64,000 bases of DNA from assembly GCA_025529335.1 (NCBI GenBank), contig JAMYHX010000041.1, forward strand, positions 89,474-153,473, read 5' to 3'. This stretch comes from Rhizopus sp. PT2906 (taxonomy: Eukaryota; Mucoromycota; Mucoromycetes; Mucorales; Rhizopodaceae). A program made the translations under genes and the position numbers. Positions 33,183 to 44,336 of the stretch are shown here, piece after piece. Below the pieces are notes generated by a model. That model was not told the DNA's origin, did no database searches, and saw nothing but the letters and a program-made list of their open reading frames with translations. How positions within the stretch are numbered: the first letter of the stretch is position 1; every line of letters starts with the position of its first letter.

Positions 33183-35136
33183 TTTAAAATAAAGGGAAAA
33201 AAGGAAAGCTAATTAATTATTTATTTATACCCTTTTCAAAACCTAAATATAGAAAGCAAAAAGGTGCTCTCATGTTCCCCTCTCTTTCATTTGTATTGCT
33301 AAGCCTTGTTGTATCATTCTTTTTCTCGTTTCCATAGTTTCCTTGTATACTTGACCAGTTTGTTCATCACTTATTATGGCTCAAATCAATTGGACTGCTG
33401 TGCATCTTTTTTATACAACAACACCTTTTTTCAGAAATTATTCGCACACAATACAAGATCAATAACAACTAAACACTTTTGTCTTTTTTATTATTTTAAA
33501 AGACAACAATTAATTCATAAAATGAGCTTGATATTTTTGAGAAAAGATGAATGTGGTCAAGGCTTTATAACAAAATGAAAAAGTTGTTAGAGACTTTGTT
33601 TAAATAGCCTTTGACTTGCTTTCTTTTCTTCTTCTTCTTCTTCGGACCAAAAAATAAGACCAGCTATTCCCCAGCTAGCCCTAAGGTATGTTATATTCTT
33701 TACTCTTGTAAGAAGTTATAGATCAAAATCGAACCAGTACCGGTGCTAGCTGGGAGTAGTTTGGTTCTTACCAAACTTGGTCCTATCCATTCTCTTTCTC
33801 TTCTTTCCCTGTCCAGGCCAGTTATCATTGGCCTATCCACAATACACCTCGGATAAGATATCGATTACTTCTTTATAATTTTACTCACCTTTCTTGCTTC
33901 TCTTTTTTTTTTCCTTATAAATCCTCCTCTTTATAATGTAAGTATTTAACACCAATGTAAATAACTGATTTACTAATCATTTCTTTACTCATCCTTTTGC
34001 TTCTGATGGGTTCTCTTTTATTATTATTATATGTTGTCTCATTTGTTGTCTGAAGTTATCATTTTTTTATCAGTGTGCGAATAATCTGTGAATAAAGTGT
34101 AATAACCTTTCATTCCCTCTCTATCCATTGCATTCAACATCTTTGACAACATCTTGAACAAAACTCCCTAAACCTCTACCAAAAAACTCGATACCAAATC
34201 TTACTGGACTTCTTTCTAGGCAGCCTTTCTCTCGCTTAACTTGTGAAATTGACGTTATTCAGCACCCATATTCTTTTTCATCCTCTAATAGTACATTGGA
34301 CCTGTCATTCCCTTATAACTCGATAGAAATACTCGTTATTATGACTTGCTGCCTTTCTCAACAACATCAGCTCGCTCCAATCAGCCCTGAACAGATCCGA
34401 TTGAATCGATTTACACTACTTGTTATTCATCTTGTCTCAGCTCAATTACAGTTTCAAGTGGCTCAGTTTGACATCTGCACTCTGCGACTTGAAATCATTC
34501 AAGGCAGAGTACCATACGTCTATTATAGCTAACTATTTTATTCGCTTTGAACTTTAACTTGAAGATCATAAGGCAAAAGAAAGGGCAACTGTTAATGGTT
34601 GGATTAGTGTCGACCACTACTTATATAATGTTTTCGTCGAACTTGCATAAGCAAATTCTTGTTAAATATAAGCTCTCAAATATGGACTTCATATAAGGGA
34701 ACGCTTTTAGTAAAGTGTGCACGCGATTACTTTCCTTCATACTGAATTGATCAAAATTTCATCAGAGACCCGGAATACTCTTATGATTGACATGTCACAA
34801 TGCGATGCTATACTACAAACAATAATCGAAGAATGAATATAAGCGATTAAACTGATATCTCTATTATTCATTCATTTGTTTACAACTTATTTCGTAAGAA
34901 AGACGATATGGCCATCTTAAGATCTGTAGAGAGGATTTGCTACCTCTGCCAACTTATAAAATAACCTATAGAAAGATACAATTCATACAAAAGGAACGTG
35001 ATTACGGTACAACTTCGTACGAAGAGCTGACATCAGTGAAAGTTATTTATTTGTTTTAAAAAACCAAAACAAAATGTGTCAAGAGTATGTGGGGAGAATT
35101 GAGATCTTCCCACGCAAGTACATATGTTGAGTAGGG
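33183..35136. other. Gene-poor region upstream of Sec9
   Basis: About 1.95 kb. It includes an imperfect stem-loop, with arms about 33652-33680 and 33752-33780 that share CAGCTAGC and TAAGA. Pyrimidine-rich stretches near 33890-33930 and 34120-34220 look like leaders, but no following exon chain could be built. Short ORFs lack motifs. Confidence 0.4.
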
Positions 35137-35205
35137 TTATCGAGGCTTAGGAGCAGGGTAAGGTCTTGGGAGAGCAGGCTTGTCGGGTCTGATAGGTGGT
35201 ACCAT
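35137..35205 (-). CDS. Candidate 22-residue proline-rich small ORF
   Basis: On the minus strand, an ATG at 35205 opens MVPPIRPDKPALPRPYPAPK followed by PR and a stop. Eight of 22 residues are Pro, and the codons resemble those of well-expressed genes here (GAC, AAG, CCT). A pyrimidine-rich leader (about 35280-35215) precedes it, like leaders of real genes in the window. Chance ORFs of this length are common, so support is composition only. Confidence 0.3.
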   Translation of the reverse strand: MVPPIRPDKPALPRPYPAPKPR

Positions 35206-37643
35206 GACGATAAAACTTGAGGTATAAAAGTTGAAATGGAATGAAGAATAAAAAAGTGAAGAAAAGTTTATCTTGCTTATATATCATTTGAAACAAAGAG
35301 CTTCATAATATGAAATCAATAAACAATCAAACGACCCGTTTCCCTGACAACGTTCTTTTTAAAGTAACAAAGGGAAAAAAAGTTGTCATTAATAATAAAT
35401 TCGTACAGATACACTTTAAATTACTGTATTTTTATAAAATGTTGTCGTAAAATAAAAAAATTATTTGCGTAAAAAGACGACAAAGAAAAATATGTTTGAA
35501 TAAAACGATATCATGTCAAAAGAGTTAATTTCAACTCCAAGACAGAGCCCACCTGTTAATATTCTTGGCGACGACGAATTTACATTTCATACAACATGAA
35601 TTTTGTTCTCGGGTGTATTTATTTTCGATCACAGGCGAATTTACTTTCCGGAAAGAGTGTATAACTAACGATGCTAAATCTGAGTATCCTGCAACAAAAT
35701 ATGAATGACTATGTGAGGTGAGAAATAAGACTATATTGATCAAAGTATGTCTAATGACAACATTCATAAATATCATCCACTGAATGGTTTAGATCAATAA
35801 TGGGCACTAGATTGTGATAAGCTCCAATAGAGAATAAAAATTGATCAATATTTAATACATTGTTACATTACGTCCATAACAGCCTTCTATCTTTTCCTCA
35901 CAGCTATGATTCTAAGCTTTCTATCACTAGGTATAGAATCTTGTGTGGCAAGACGCGCTATCTTTTTGGAAGGTATACTTCCTACCTTCAGAGAGTAGTC
36001 GTAGCTCATTATACCAGAGAGGGCTTTGTGACAAACAATCTACATACAAATCTTGGTTCATATTGCTGTTAACAAAAACTAAAGGATTCATATCCACCAT
36101 TCGAAAACAACAACAAATATTGCCACTAATCTTACAAAACTTGATAATCCTTAGGAGATGAGGTTGTCATTAACGGCGTCTTGTATACTGAACAAAGGTA
36201 GAGAATACATTTGTCATATTGACTAAACCAAACTATTTTAAATAGAACACTTTAACTCATCTTCTCTACTGCGTAATTTGCATGAATGATGCTCTCTGAG
36301 CATTTGCTATTTTATCAGTTTCCATTTATGGAAAATTTCTCTTTTTCTTTTTCTGGTAAAAAAGTCATAATCGGTCCTTCCAAAAGGGTGTATTAAAGAT
36401 ACTTTGTACCTTTCCCCTTTTTATCCCTTCTTATTTTAAAAAATATACAAGATAAAGGATAACTTTAATGATCTAAAGCCATGAAGAATGCGAAACAGTT
36501 TATGATAAGACTTGATGTAAACAAACAAATAAAAGGGAGTGAATGCATTCTTTTTTCTTTTTTCTCAAACCATTTATTTGATCTTTTGGTCTTTTGGCCT
36601 TTTGGTTATTTTTTTTAAAAAAAAACTTGCTCAGTACACAAGATGGTTTGGTTGTATATGTCCATGTTCTTCGCGAACGGCTCACTATGGAGGCTTATCG
36701 GACCCTTTCCTGATGAAGCCTGAAGCCCACTCTAATCCTGCTATTCACACAGAGTAGGGGACCCTCCAGACAGTCTCCAAAAAGTCAATAGATAGTGCAT
36801 CTGTAGTGAATCCTATGGCCCTCTCTTCTAAGGAAGCTTTCATAGTGTGTACCAGTAGCTTAGTTATCTGTGATATGGCTAGTTGACAAATCACTGTTGA
36901 ATCATGTTCAATAGTATGGCCTTGTTGCCCATATCTTTTGGTCTAGGCGTTATTGGCCGGTTTTGTTTTCGTCCCTGTATGTTTGGTTGTTCTGTTTTCG
37001 GTCTTGTGTTTTTGGTTGTTTTGTTTTGGTCATAAGTGTATTGGACTGGTTATCTGACTGGTACTAATGGGAGATCGCCTGCACTACGGTGTAGCTGGTC
37101 TGTCTGGAGAAGAGTTCCTTTTGAAGGTGGGCACCCTTCTTTGGAACGTCAACTAGCAACAACCAAGTTCTTTTAACTTTGTGGGCTATGAGGCGTGCAC
37201 AGACTTTTTTTTTTCTTTCTTTTGAGGTACATTTTAGGTAATTTCTATATTGGCTTCATAGTAAACAATAAACTACCTTTTTTTTTTCTATTGTATTTTC
37301 TGTCTCTTTTTAATAATTTTGAAGCTGAAAGCATTTCAAGTATAATAATAAAGCTCTTTTCGTAACACTCACTGATACATGCAGTAACAAGATAACGGGA
37401 TGGATATGATTATCTGATCTTGAAAGACTAGATTATAAACATAAATATATCGTTGGTACTTCTTTTACACTACACAGGCAGTTTATTTAAAATATGTATG
37501 AAATTATATAGAAATGATGACTTCAGATAACGAGAGGACGTCTATTACTTTATACCTAAAACGTAATGAAAAGTGCCTAAGTCCTGTTAAGAGGATCAGT
37601 AGCAGACGCTATTATTCCATGCTTAATTTGCCCAACCTCCAAC
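35206..37643. other. Gene-poor region, partly G/T-rich
   Basis: About 2.4 kb. The stretch 36950-37040 is G/T-rich, with imperfect copies of TTTGGTTGTT(T/C)TGTTTT. 36640-37150 has a distinctly higher GC content than its surroundings but only broken frames. I could not identify a gene. Confidence 0.4.
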
Positions 37644-37841
37644 TTGGTTTACTTGCACAAGTACAAAAAGCCAAGTACAACATGCATGGACGTACAAATA
37701 TCTTTATTGTCTACTTGTTCAGCACCACCAATTTGTCCTATTGAACAAAGATGCCAAAAAAAAAATACATGTTTGGTCGGAAGCATAAAGGCTCAATGCG
37801 AAGCCGTAATTAAAGCAAAAGGAGGGCCCACAAAGTATTAA
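37644..37841 (+). pseudogene. Cysteine-rich ORF fragment
   Basis: The C-terminal part reads CSAPPICPIEQRCQKKNTC and ends AQCEAVIKAKGGPTKY, with six Cys over about 35 residues. The spacing recalls small Cys-rich extracellular modules of fungi. No signal peptide, upstream exon or membrane segment could be linked to it, so it may be a broken gene or chance. Low confidence. Confidence 0.25.
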
Positions 37842-38009
37842 TGTTCTTTTTCATGCTATCTTCTTCAAATAAACAAGTCAAAACGTTTTTTATAAATATA
37901 GAATCTTAAAGCATTGGAAAGGAAGTGCAATGGCTTTCCAAGTATTTGATGTATAATATGCAAAAGATTAATTTACTGCTTAGTACGAAAATCAATCATG
38001 TTTATTCTA

Positions 38010-39462
38010 TTATTCCGTCTTTCTTTTCTTACTGCCTTTTCCCTCTTCCCCGTCCATGTTCTCTGGGAGATCAAGGAACTTGCGAAGGCCAAAGATTGTG
38101 TAAAGATCAGGCATAACCTTTACTCTTGTCACTGGAGTCACATTCACCTGTTTGACAAGCTCATCATTGGATTCAACAGCTTCAAACTTGCTATCCTTTA
38201 GGCGGAAAACAGAGATTAAATCGTTATTATCATTGTTATTAGGATCTAGAGAAACCCAGAGCTTTTGTTCGAGGTCAAAGGCGATGTCAAGGATGGGTAA
38301 ACGTGTGACGAGAGTATCTTTATATGAGAATGCATCTTCTTTCCATTCCAAGACGATACATGCATTTGCTCTAATTAAACAAAAATGATGAGTTTCATAT
38401 ATTATGGCGTTTATCTTCCCTTTACTTTGCAAAACCAACCACGAGAAGTTTATCTTTGCTGTCAAAACTCAATCGACTAACAATGGCATCTTCAGAATTG
38501 GCATCAGCAGCCTAAGGATGATTAGTTTTTTTTATATGTGTATCTATTAACGCACATACAACAGGCTTATAAGGTCCGATTTGTTCCTTGAGATCTAAAC
38601 ACTGAATTTGCTTGCCAGAGACATACTCCCAGACTCTAATCGTTCCATCACCGCCAGCAGATACTAATAAATTTTCGTTCCATGGCAAGATATCAACACA
38701 AGTGACAACGCTAAAGTATATTGAGAAAAGGCTCGATTTGCTATATGATTTATATTACTCTGTATGTCCCAAGCAGAAGGTTTCTATATTGTATCCATTG
38801 GGATATCGACTCACTCTGATGTGTTCGTCACGATCTGATGTGATCACATATTTATCATCTGGTGTCAACACCATGTCGGTAACCATTGAAACATGACCTA
38901 CAATAGGATTCAACTTTTCATTGTCTTCTTCTTTCATTGGATGACTACAAACTCATTAATATTGCATATATATATACACACGTACACAAACACGAATTAC
39001 CAGTAAACATCACCAAATTTGTCTGCTACAACAACAGTAGTAGCCTTGCTATCGAATTGAAGAGCATTCACTCGTTTGTGTGCAGATCTACCTCATCTTT
39101 AGTCCCATCTATCTTTTAAGTAATAGCTTCTTTTTTTTTACCTTGACAGCTTTAATGACCAATCTTTTGTATCCCAAACACAGATCTTCTTGTTTTCACC
39201 TGAAGCAGCAAATAATGACCCATCTTTGTTAAAGTTTATACTGCGAAAATCGTCATGAACAGTTTCTTTCTCAAGTTTGTCGGTGGAGAGAGACTTTATT
39301 ATTTCACCGTTGCTTTTTGGACAATAAGACGTCTTTTTCTATACTCTTGTTCTATAATTTATACCTCGTGTTCAATACTAAATAGTCTTCTCCATTAGTC
39401 AACACAAGCTCTGGCTTAACTGGACTGTGAGCTAATTTAGTAAAAGGAAAGCGATTTGACAT
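38010..39462 (-). CDS. TRM82: tRNA (guanine-N7) methyltransferase non-catalytic subunit, WD40 protein (Trm82/WDR4)
   Basis: Trm82 scaffolds the catalytic Trm8 to make m7G46 in tRNAs. The start at 39462 gives MSNRFPFTKLAHSPVKPELV. The signature WD segment is GHVSMVTDMVLTPDDKYVIT, followed at once by SDRDEHIRVSRYPNGYNIET and FCLGHTE, a stretch strongly conserved in this family. Other WD units are around 38700-38600 and in the exon encoding LPILDIAFDLEQKLWVSL. The C-terminus is basic (GSKKRKTE). I count at least six exons; the edges around 39010-39330 are the least certain. The final exon is well supported because it reads through to the stop at 38010. Confidence 0.88.
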
Positions 39463-40228
39463 GTCAAATTTTTTATTGTAAAGTTGAAAGAAAAGAAAAA
39501 AAAATTTTTGTAATAAAAAATTCGTGTTCTTTATGCAAATCTTTTTTGTGCCTTTTACAACAATTATCTTTCCTCCAATCATAGACTACCTTTTGTCTCT
39601 TGAATATCATCAGTTTGCACAAAGAATGGAATGGAGAAGAATAAAGGTAAAGCGATTATTCACCCCTAACGCATTGAATTGACAACAGCCTTGATATTTC
39701 TACACAAAAATATTTGATCTTGAAAATTATAAAATATTCTGAGGAAATAATAAGAAAAGAGCCCATTAAATGGAAAGAAAGCATTCTAATAGAGTCAAAG
39801 AGACATTATTAGAATGATTTCTTATGGTGTTACCTCTCGAGCATTTTAAGTGTAGTTTTATTTTTTCACCCCTCAATTTAAGATCAAGTCACGTGCTGTG
39901 CTCGGAATATCGAAACGGCCGGACACTGAGTTTCAACTGCAAGCAAGCAACGCAGGTAGCCAAATAGTTGGGCATATGTAATGGTAAAGAAGTGGAACCT
40001 TGACAAGCCCCCTCTTTCATTGTCGTATTGTAAGTTGATTATAACACCAAGGTTGACAAGAGAATTAAATGGATGGATCAATGGATGAATGTGTTCAGTA
40101 TCATCGGATGCGAAACGAAAGATGCACTCTTATCAATATAATCGACATTGTATCCCTTCTATAATAATCTCTTGTCAAACTTTGTATTGTTCTCATGTTA
40201 ATTCAATCATTTCTTAGAGTATAATATA

Positions 40229-40892
40229 ATGCTTGTCAGTAAGCAGAACAGAAAGGTCATTTACGAAGCTCTTTTCAAGGGTAAATAATACATGACATTA
40301 ACAGCTTTATGTATAAAACATTATTAAACACCCACAAACAAACAATAGATGGTGCCCTCGTTGCCCCCAAAGACTACAATGCTCCCAAGCACACCGAACT
40401 CGATGTTCCCAACCTTGAAGTCATCAAGGTTATGCAATCCTTGACCTCCAAGGGCCTCGTCAAGACTCAATTCTCTTGGCAATGGTACTACTATACCCTT
40501 ACTGATGAGGGTATTGACTACCTCCGTGAATGTAAGTTGATGTCTGATAGTATGCAACAAACACTAATCGAACCATAGACCTTCACTTGCCCCAAGAAAT
40601 TGTTCCTGCCACTTTAAAGAAGACCGCTCGTCCTGCTACTGCTCCTCGTCGTACATGTAAGTTATAACAAAGAGATGTGTGGAATAAGAGTTGCTCATTA
40701 TTTATCAGTCGGTGGTGACCGTGAAGGCCGTGCTCCCCGTGGTGACCGTGACAACTACAGACGTAAGGAAGGTGCTTCCGGTGACTTTAAGCCTGAATTC
40801 CGTGGTGGCCTCGGTAAGTAAAGAAAGCTATATTAAAAGGAGATATAGACTGATATATTCATGCATCAATAGGCCGTGCCAACCGCGAATAA
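40229..40892 (+). CDS. RPS10: 40S ribosomal protein eS10, 5 exons
   Basis: A small-subunit ribosomal protein near the beak of the 40S head. Exons are 40229-40280, 40349-40531, 40579-40656, 40709-40813 and 40873-40892, giving 145 aa. The S10/plectin fold is clear: MLVSKQNRKVIYEALFKDG, VPNLEVIKVMQSLTSKG, then FSWQWYYYTLTDEGIDYLRE and YLHLPQEIVPATLKK. The tail is Gly/Arg-rich (GGDREGRAPRGDRD), as expected for eS10. Codon use is strongly biased to C-ending codons such as AAG, GAC and CTC, unlike neighbours, fitting high expression. Four introns in a 438-nt coding sequence is dense even for this window. Confidence 0.97.
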
Positions 40893-41455
40893 GCTTTTTT
40901 TTTCTTTTGCTAATTGTTAATAAAAGAAAAAAAAACATCCTTTCTTATTATATTTTCTATGTAAATGAGAAGAATTTGGATAAAAGAGGAAGTTTTTTAA
41001 ATTGAAAAGAGAGTTCTTTTTATTTCGAGAAAATCAAGGTAAAGCGTTGAAAGCAAAGTAGTTGCAATGTCAATGAGGCAACTACACTTTTTCTAACTTG
41101 AACAGCAGTTTGACTTTTTGAAAGCATTCATTCTTGACCGAAAAGAATTAAAACCGCAAGTGCTAATGTAAATCGGACAAGTGTTAAAACCCCCCTTCTT
41201 TATCTTTCTGCAGTAGACTGATACTTGATCTACTTTAAGCCTGTTAACTATGTTAATATCATATAGCGCAACATGTCCGATCATCATTGACCAGGATGAA
41301 TTATAATAAACCTGTTACTATATAAAAGACGCTCTTTGTAATAACGAGCATTCTTTCATTCTCTTGTTCTCGCAAAAAAGATTATGTAGAGACACGTCGA
41401 CAAATATCTTTTTATTATTACGTTTAACAAGGGGTAGTAATTAAAGCCCATATAT

Positions 41456-41708
41456 ATGAAGCCTGACGACATAAAAAGCTCACCGTTGGAACTTCATGTA
41501 GAACAGAGTGTTAAGCTGCTAACATCAAGTACTCGAAAAAAAAAAAAGTCAAGATAAAGATATTAAAGTAGACCTCATTCTCTTTAACAATCAACTTAGT
41601 GCTGCCTTTTCATGTGGATATATGCCTTCTGATGCTATCGAGGCAAACGTACAAGTAGATGTGAAGAAGATGAAGGAGCTCTACGAAAAACGCCTCTTAT
41701 ACATCTAA
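41456..41708 (+). pseudogene. Small unknown gene with apparent frameshift at a 12-A run
   Basis: An ATG at 41456 opens a protein-like frame (MKPDDIKSSPLELHVEQSVK) that runs into 12 consecutive A at 41536-41547. After the run the protein-like reading is in another frame (DIKVDLILFNNQLSAAFSCG) and ends EKRLLYI at 41708. An A count different by one would make one frame of about 83 codons. It could be a true frameshift or a homopolymer sequencing error. I do not recognise the family. Confidence 0.4.
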
Positions 41709-41797
41709 TCACTTCTCTCCGCCCATTAAATATAAAATACATTGAAGTAATTAGCCATCAATTCCATAGCCACACAGTTATTGTACGCAGTTCAAAA

Positions 41798-42111
41798 ATG
41801 ACGGATGAAAGAATTATCTCCCGACACCATCCCATATATCACCAAGCTGTGCGTGTTTTGATCACTGTCAAGCCCTTACAAGTAAGTTTAGTTGTTGGTT
41901 TCATTAGTATTTTATACTTTTTACTTATGTCTACTATTGTTGATAGAGAGCTGTTGTTCATAAATTTAAGAAATTAGTAGACTTCCTTTCATCATCATTC
42001 GGAAACCCCCCCATCAGCGACACTAACTGCATGCAGACTGAGCAACCAAGGAAGACTGTCAAGTTAGTTGATGATAAGGTTAATGGAATAGCTTTTAATG
42101 AGAATGCTTAA
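41798..42111 (+). CDS. Small unknown protein, 2 exons, 82 aa
   Basis: Exons 41798-41881 and 41947-42111 join in frame through a GTAAGT...GATAG intron with no stop. The protein begins MTDERIISRHHPIYHQAVRV, continues VVHKFKKLVDFLSSSFGNPP, and ends with a polar tail. I see no signal peptide, membrane helix or known motif. It could be a second part of the gene just upstream (gap 89 bp), but no splice pair that joins them was evident. Function unknown. Confidence 0.45.
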
Positions 42112-42224
42112 AATAATTTGGCGTATATCTCTCATCATCAAATTTGTACTATTGTATTCATGCATTTTAAGTAGTCACATTTATGCGCAGTAACTATTTT
42201 TGAACGGTTTCTTTTTCTTTTCAA

Positions 42225-43255
42225 ATGTCAGAATTACCTACTCTTACAGAAGAACAATTGCAACGCATAGCAGCTAATAAAGCTAGAGCACTTGAGAAAC
42301 TAAAAGCAAAAAGAGAATTGAAAGAACATGAAGAAAAAAAAGACGAAAAACCATTGAAAAGAGCAAGATGGATAAAGTCCTTTTATGAATATGACCTAAG
42401 TACTTTGAAAGACTCCAAGGCAGGGTTTATTGTAGAAGAAGATACGCAAAAGGAAGAGAAGGAAGAGAATCGCTATGTAGCTCAGCCATATTATCGTAAA
42501 TTTTATCATAATTGTACTATCGACACAATAAATTAACACATTTACTTTCTACCGTTCTCTAGCACCCTCTGCAGATCCATCAGAGAATCCAAAGTGTAAA
42601 GAGTGCGGTTCAATAGACCTAGACCCTGTCTTTTTCAATGTATTTCATATGAATCTGTGCCAGATCTGTAAAGAAAAGTATCCAGAAAAATACAGCTTGA
42701 TTACTAAAACGGAGGCTAAAGAGGTATTCATGTAAATTAAAGGCAAGGAGAGCTTTACTCAACAATTACTTAGGATTACTTACTTACGGATCGTAAGGAG
42801 CACGATCCACATGGTCACTTTGTACTTATTTTCTAAATAGCTGAATTGAAGGATACGGAATTGCTTCCACATTGGTCAAAGCCAAACCCTCATAAATCAA
42901 CATGGAATGATATGATGCTATATGTTCGAGAAATGGTAAATCGGTTATTATTGTACATGCCCAAAAGTATTTAGTGTATTAGGTAGAAGAGTATGCTTTC
43001 AAGAAATGGGGTGGACCAGAAGGATTGGATGCTGAATATGAAAGAAGAGAGGCACAAAAAAAGGCCAAGAAAGAGAAGAAATTTAAGGAGAAGCTGGCAG
43101 ATTTAAGGAGGAGAACATTGACTTCGACTAAGGAAAGAAAACGACAGGAAGGACCGCATAAACACGAATTTGGATCAACAATACGCGATTCTGAAGGAAA
43201 GACGGTACAGAAATGTTTGACTTGCGGTTTAGTTGTAGAGACAGAAGAATTGTGA
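42225..43255 (+). CDS. RAD14: DNA damage recognition protein XPA / Rad14, 5 exons
   Basis: A nucleotide excision repair scaffold that verifies damage and contacts RPA and ERCC1-XPF equivalents. Exons are 42225-42495, 42563-42723, 42774-42792, 42841-42935 and 42983-43255, giving 272 aa, close to the 273 of human XPA. The C4 zinc finger is CKECGSIDLDPVFFNVFHMN followed by LCQIC. The DNA-binding domain continues LLTDPELKDTELLPHWSKPN and PHKSTWNDMMLYVREMVEEY, then FKKWGGPEGLDAEYERR. The C-terminus ends HKHEFG...KCLTCGLVVETEEL, a second Cys pair also seen in XPA. Exon 3 is only 19 nt. The N-terminus has a basic/acidic helix and the conserved AGFIVEED segment. Confidence 0.95.
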
Positions 43256-43482
43256 TTTAGGTAAATTGATGAATAAAATGTCCACAATAAGGTAACTGGA
43301 TTATGCAGTCATTGACAACATTTTATTGTTTACAATTAGCTTCTTTTATTGGGAGAATATCGAGATTACAAGTTTTGATTGGAAAATAGATATGTACATG
43401 TTATTATTATTACTATTACTATTATTACTACTATCATTATTATGGTACATGTGGAGAGAGAGAGAGAGAGAATTCGTAGTGA

Positions 43483-43791
43483 TTAACTGATACAGCTACA
43501 TTGTCCATCCATACAGAATCCTATTAAAGTTGAAGACATATCTTGACAAAGAGCGTCGCACGATTCATGATCATCATCATCACATTTTCCTATTTCTGAT
43601 TTTTCTGTGCAGTAACATTTATTGAATATACATGCACCCCTTCCCTGTACCATTTCTTGACAAGCAAACGCACAGTCAGATGAGTCACCTTGTATCTGAC
43701 AAAGGTTATAGTCACTAAGATCCAATGCTTTTGCGTTTACAGTTGTGGTAAATAAACAGACTAGAGATGCAATTATAATAGATGTCTTCAT
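43483..43791 (-). CDS. Secreted tandem defensin-like (CSalphabeta) cysteine-rich peptide
   Basis: A 102-aa intronless precursor. Residues 1-20 (MKTSIIIASLVCLFTTTVNA) are a typical signal peptide, with cleavage after NA. The rest holds 12 Cys in two equal sets. Set 1 is Cys31, 40, 44, 54, 59, 61 and set 2 is Cys70, 78, 82, 93, 98, 100. Each has the spacing C-x(7-8)-C-x3-C-x(9-10)-C-x4-C-x-C. This is the CxxxC...CxC signature of the CSalphabeta fold of defensins and related peptides. The two modules are joined by eight residues. The mature protein is acidic (DDDD before Cys78), unlike most antimicrobial defensins, which are cationic. The frame extends upstream through a T-rich tract, but the ATG at 43791 directly precedes the signal peptide. 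The role is not known. Confidence 0.75.
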   Translation of the reverse strand: MKTSIIIASLVCLFTTTVNAKALDLSDYNLCQIQGDSSDCAFACQEMVQGRGACIFNKCYCTEKSEIGKCDDDDHESCDALCQDMSSTLIGFCMDGQCSCIS

Positions 43792-44336
43792 TATTAAAAA
43801 AGAAAAAAAAAAAGAAAGAGAAAGAGAAAGGGGAAAGAAAAGGGAAAAGCGTTGGTTTTTATAAGGAGACAGCACGCGGTATTAAATGACAGATTTACAT
43901 AAATATCTTGGCCTGTTCTTTGTCTTACAAATCTCAAAGTTCTTTTGATTAAATAGAGAAATATAAATCAAGCATCCGTTTCTAAGCTAAATCTGGTTAA
44001 AATTCGTTGATTTGAAGCATGCATTCTTACTATATTTGTACTTTTTAATCCCTGGTAAGTGCAAATCTTTGTTCAACCAATAAATCAAATATTATTATTT
44101 CTTTTCCTCACTTTCTACACTGATGGAAAAAGGATAATCTCAGACAACAAAGAATAAAAGAAGCAAAAGAATGAGATATAAAAGAAATGATTAGTAAATC
44201 AGTTATGTGTTATTTATAAGTGTTGACCACATTTATCTTTTATCAAGTTTATTTTATATATTAAATGTTGTCAAGTTGGATGAAAAGATTGATAACTAAC
44301 AAAAGTGTAATTATTATTGTTTTTTTTTTTTTATTA
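43792..44336. other. Intergenic region between secreted peptide and HPM1
   Basis: About 545 bp between two minus-strand genes. It contains the likely promoter of the peptide gene, with a GA-rich tract at 43800-43845, and poly-T near the HPM1 3' end. No gene seen. Confidence 0.45.
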
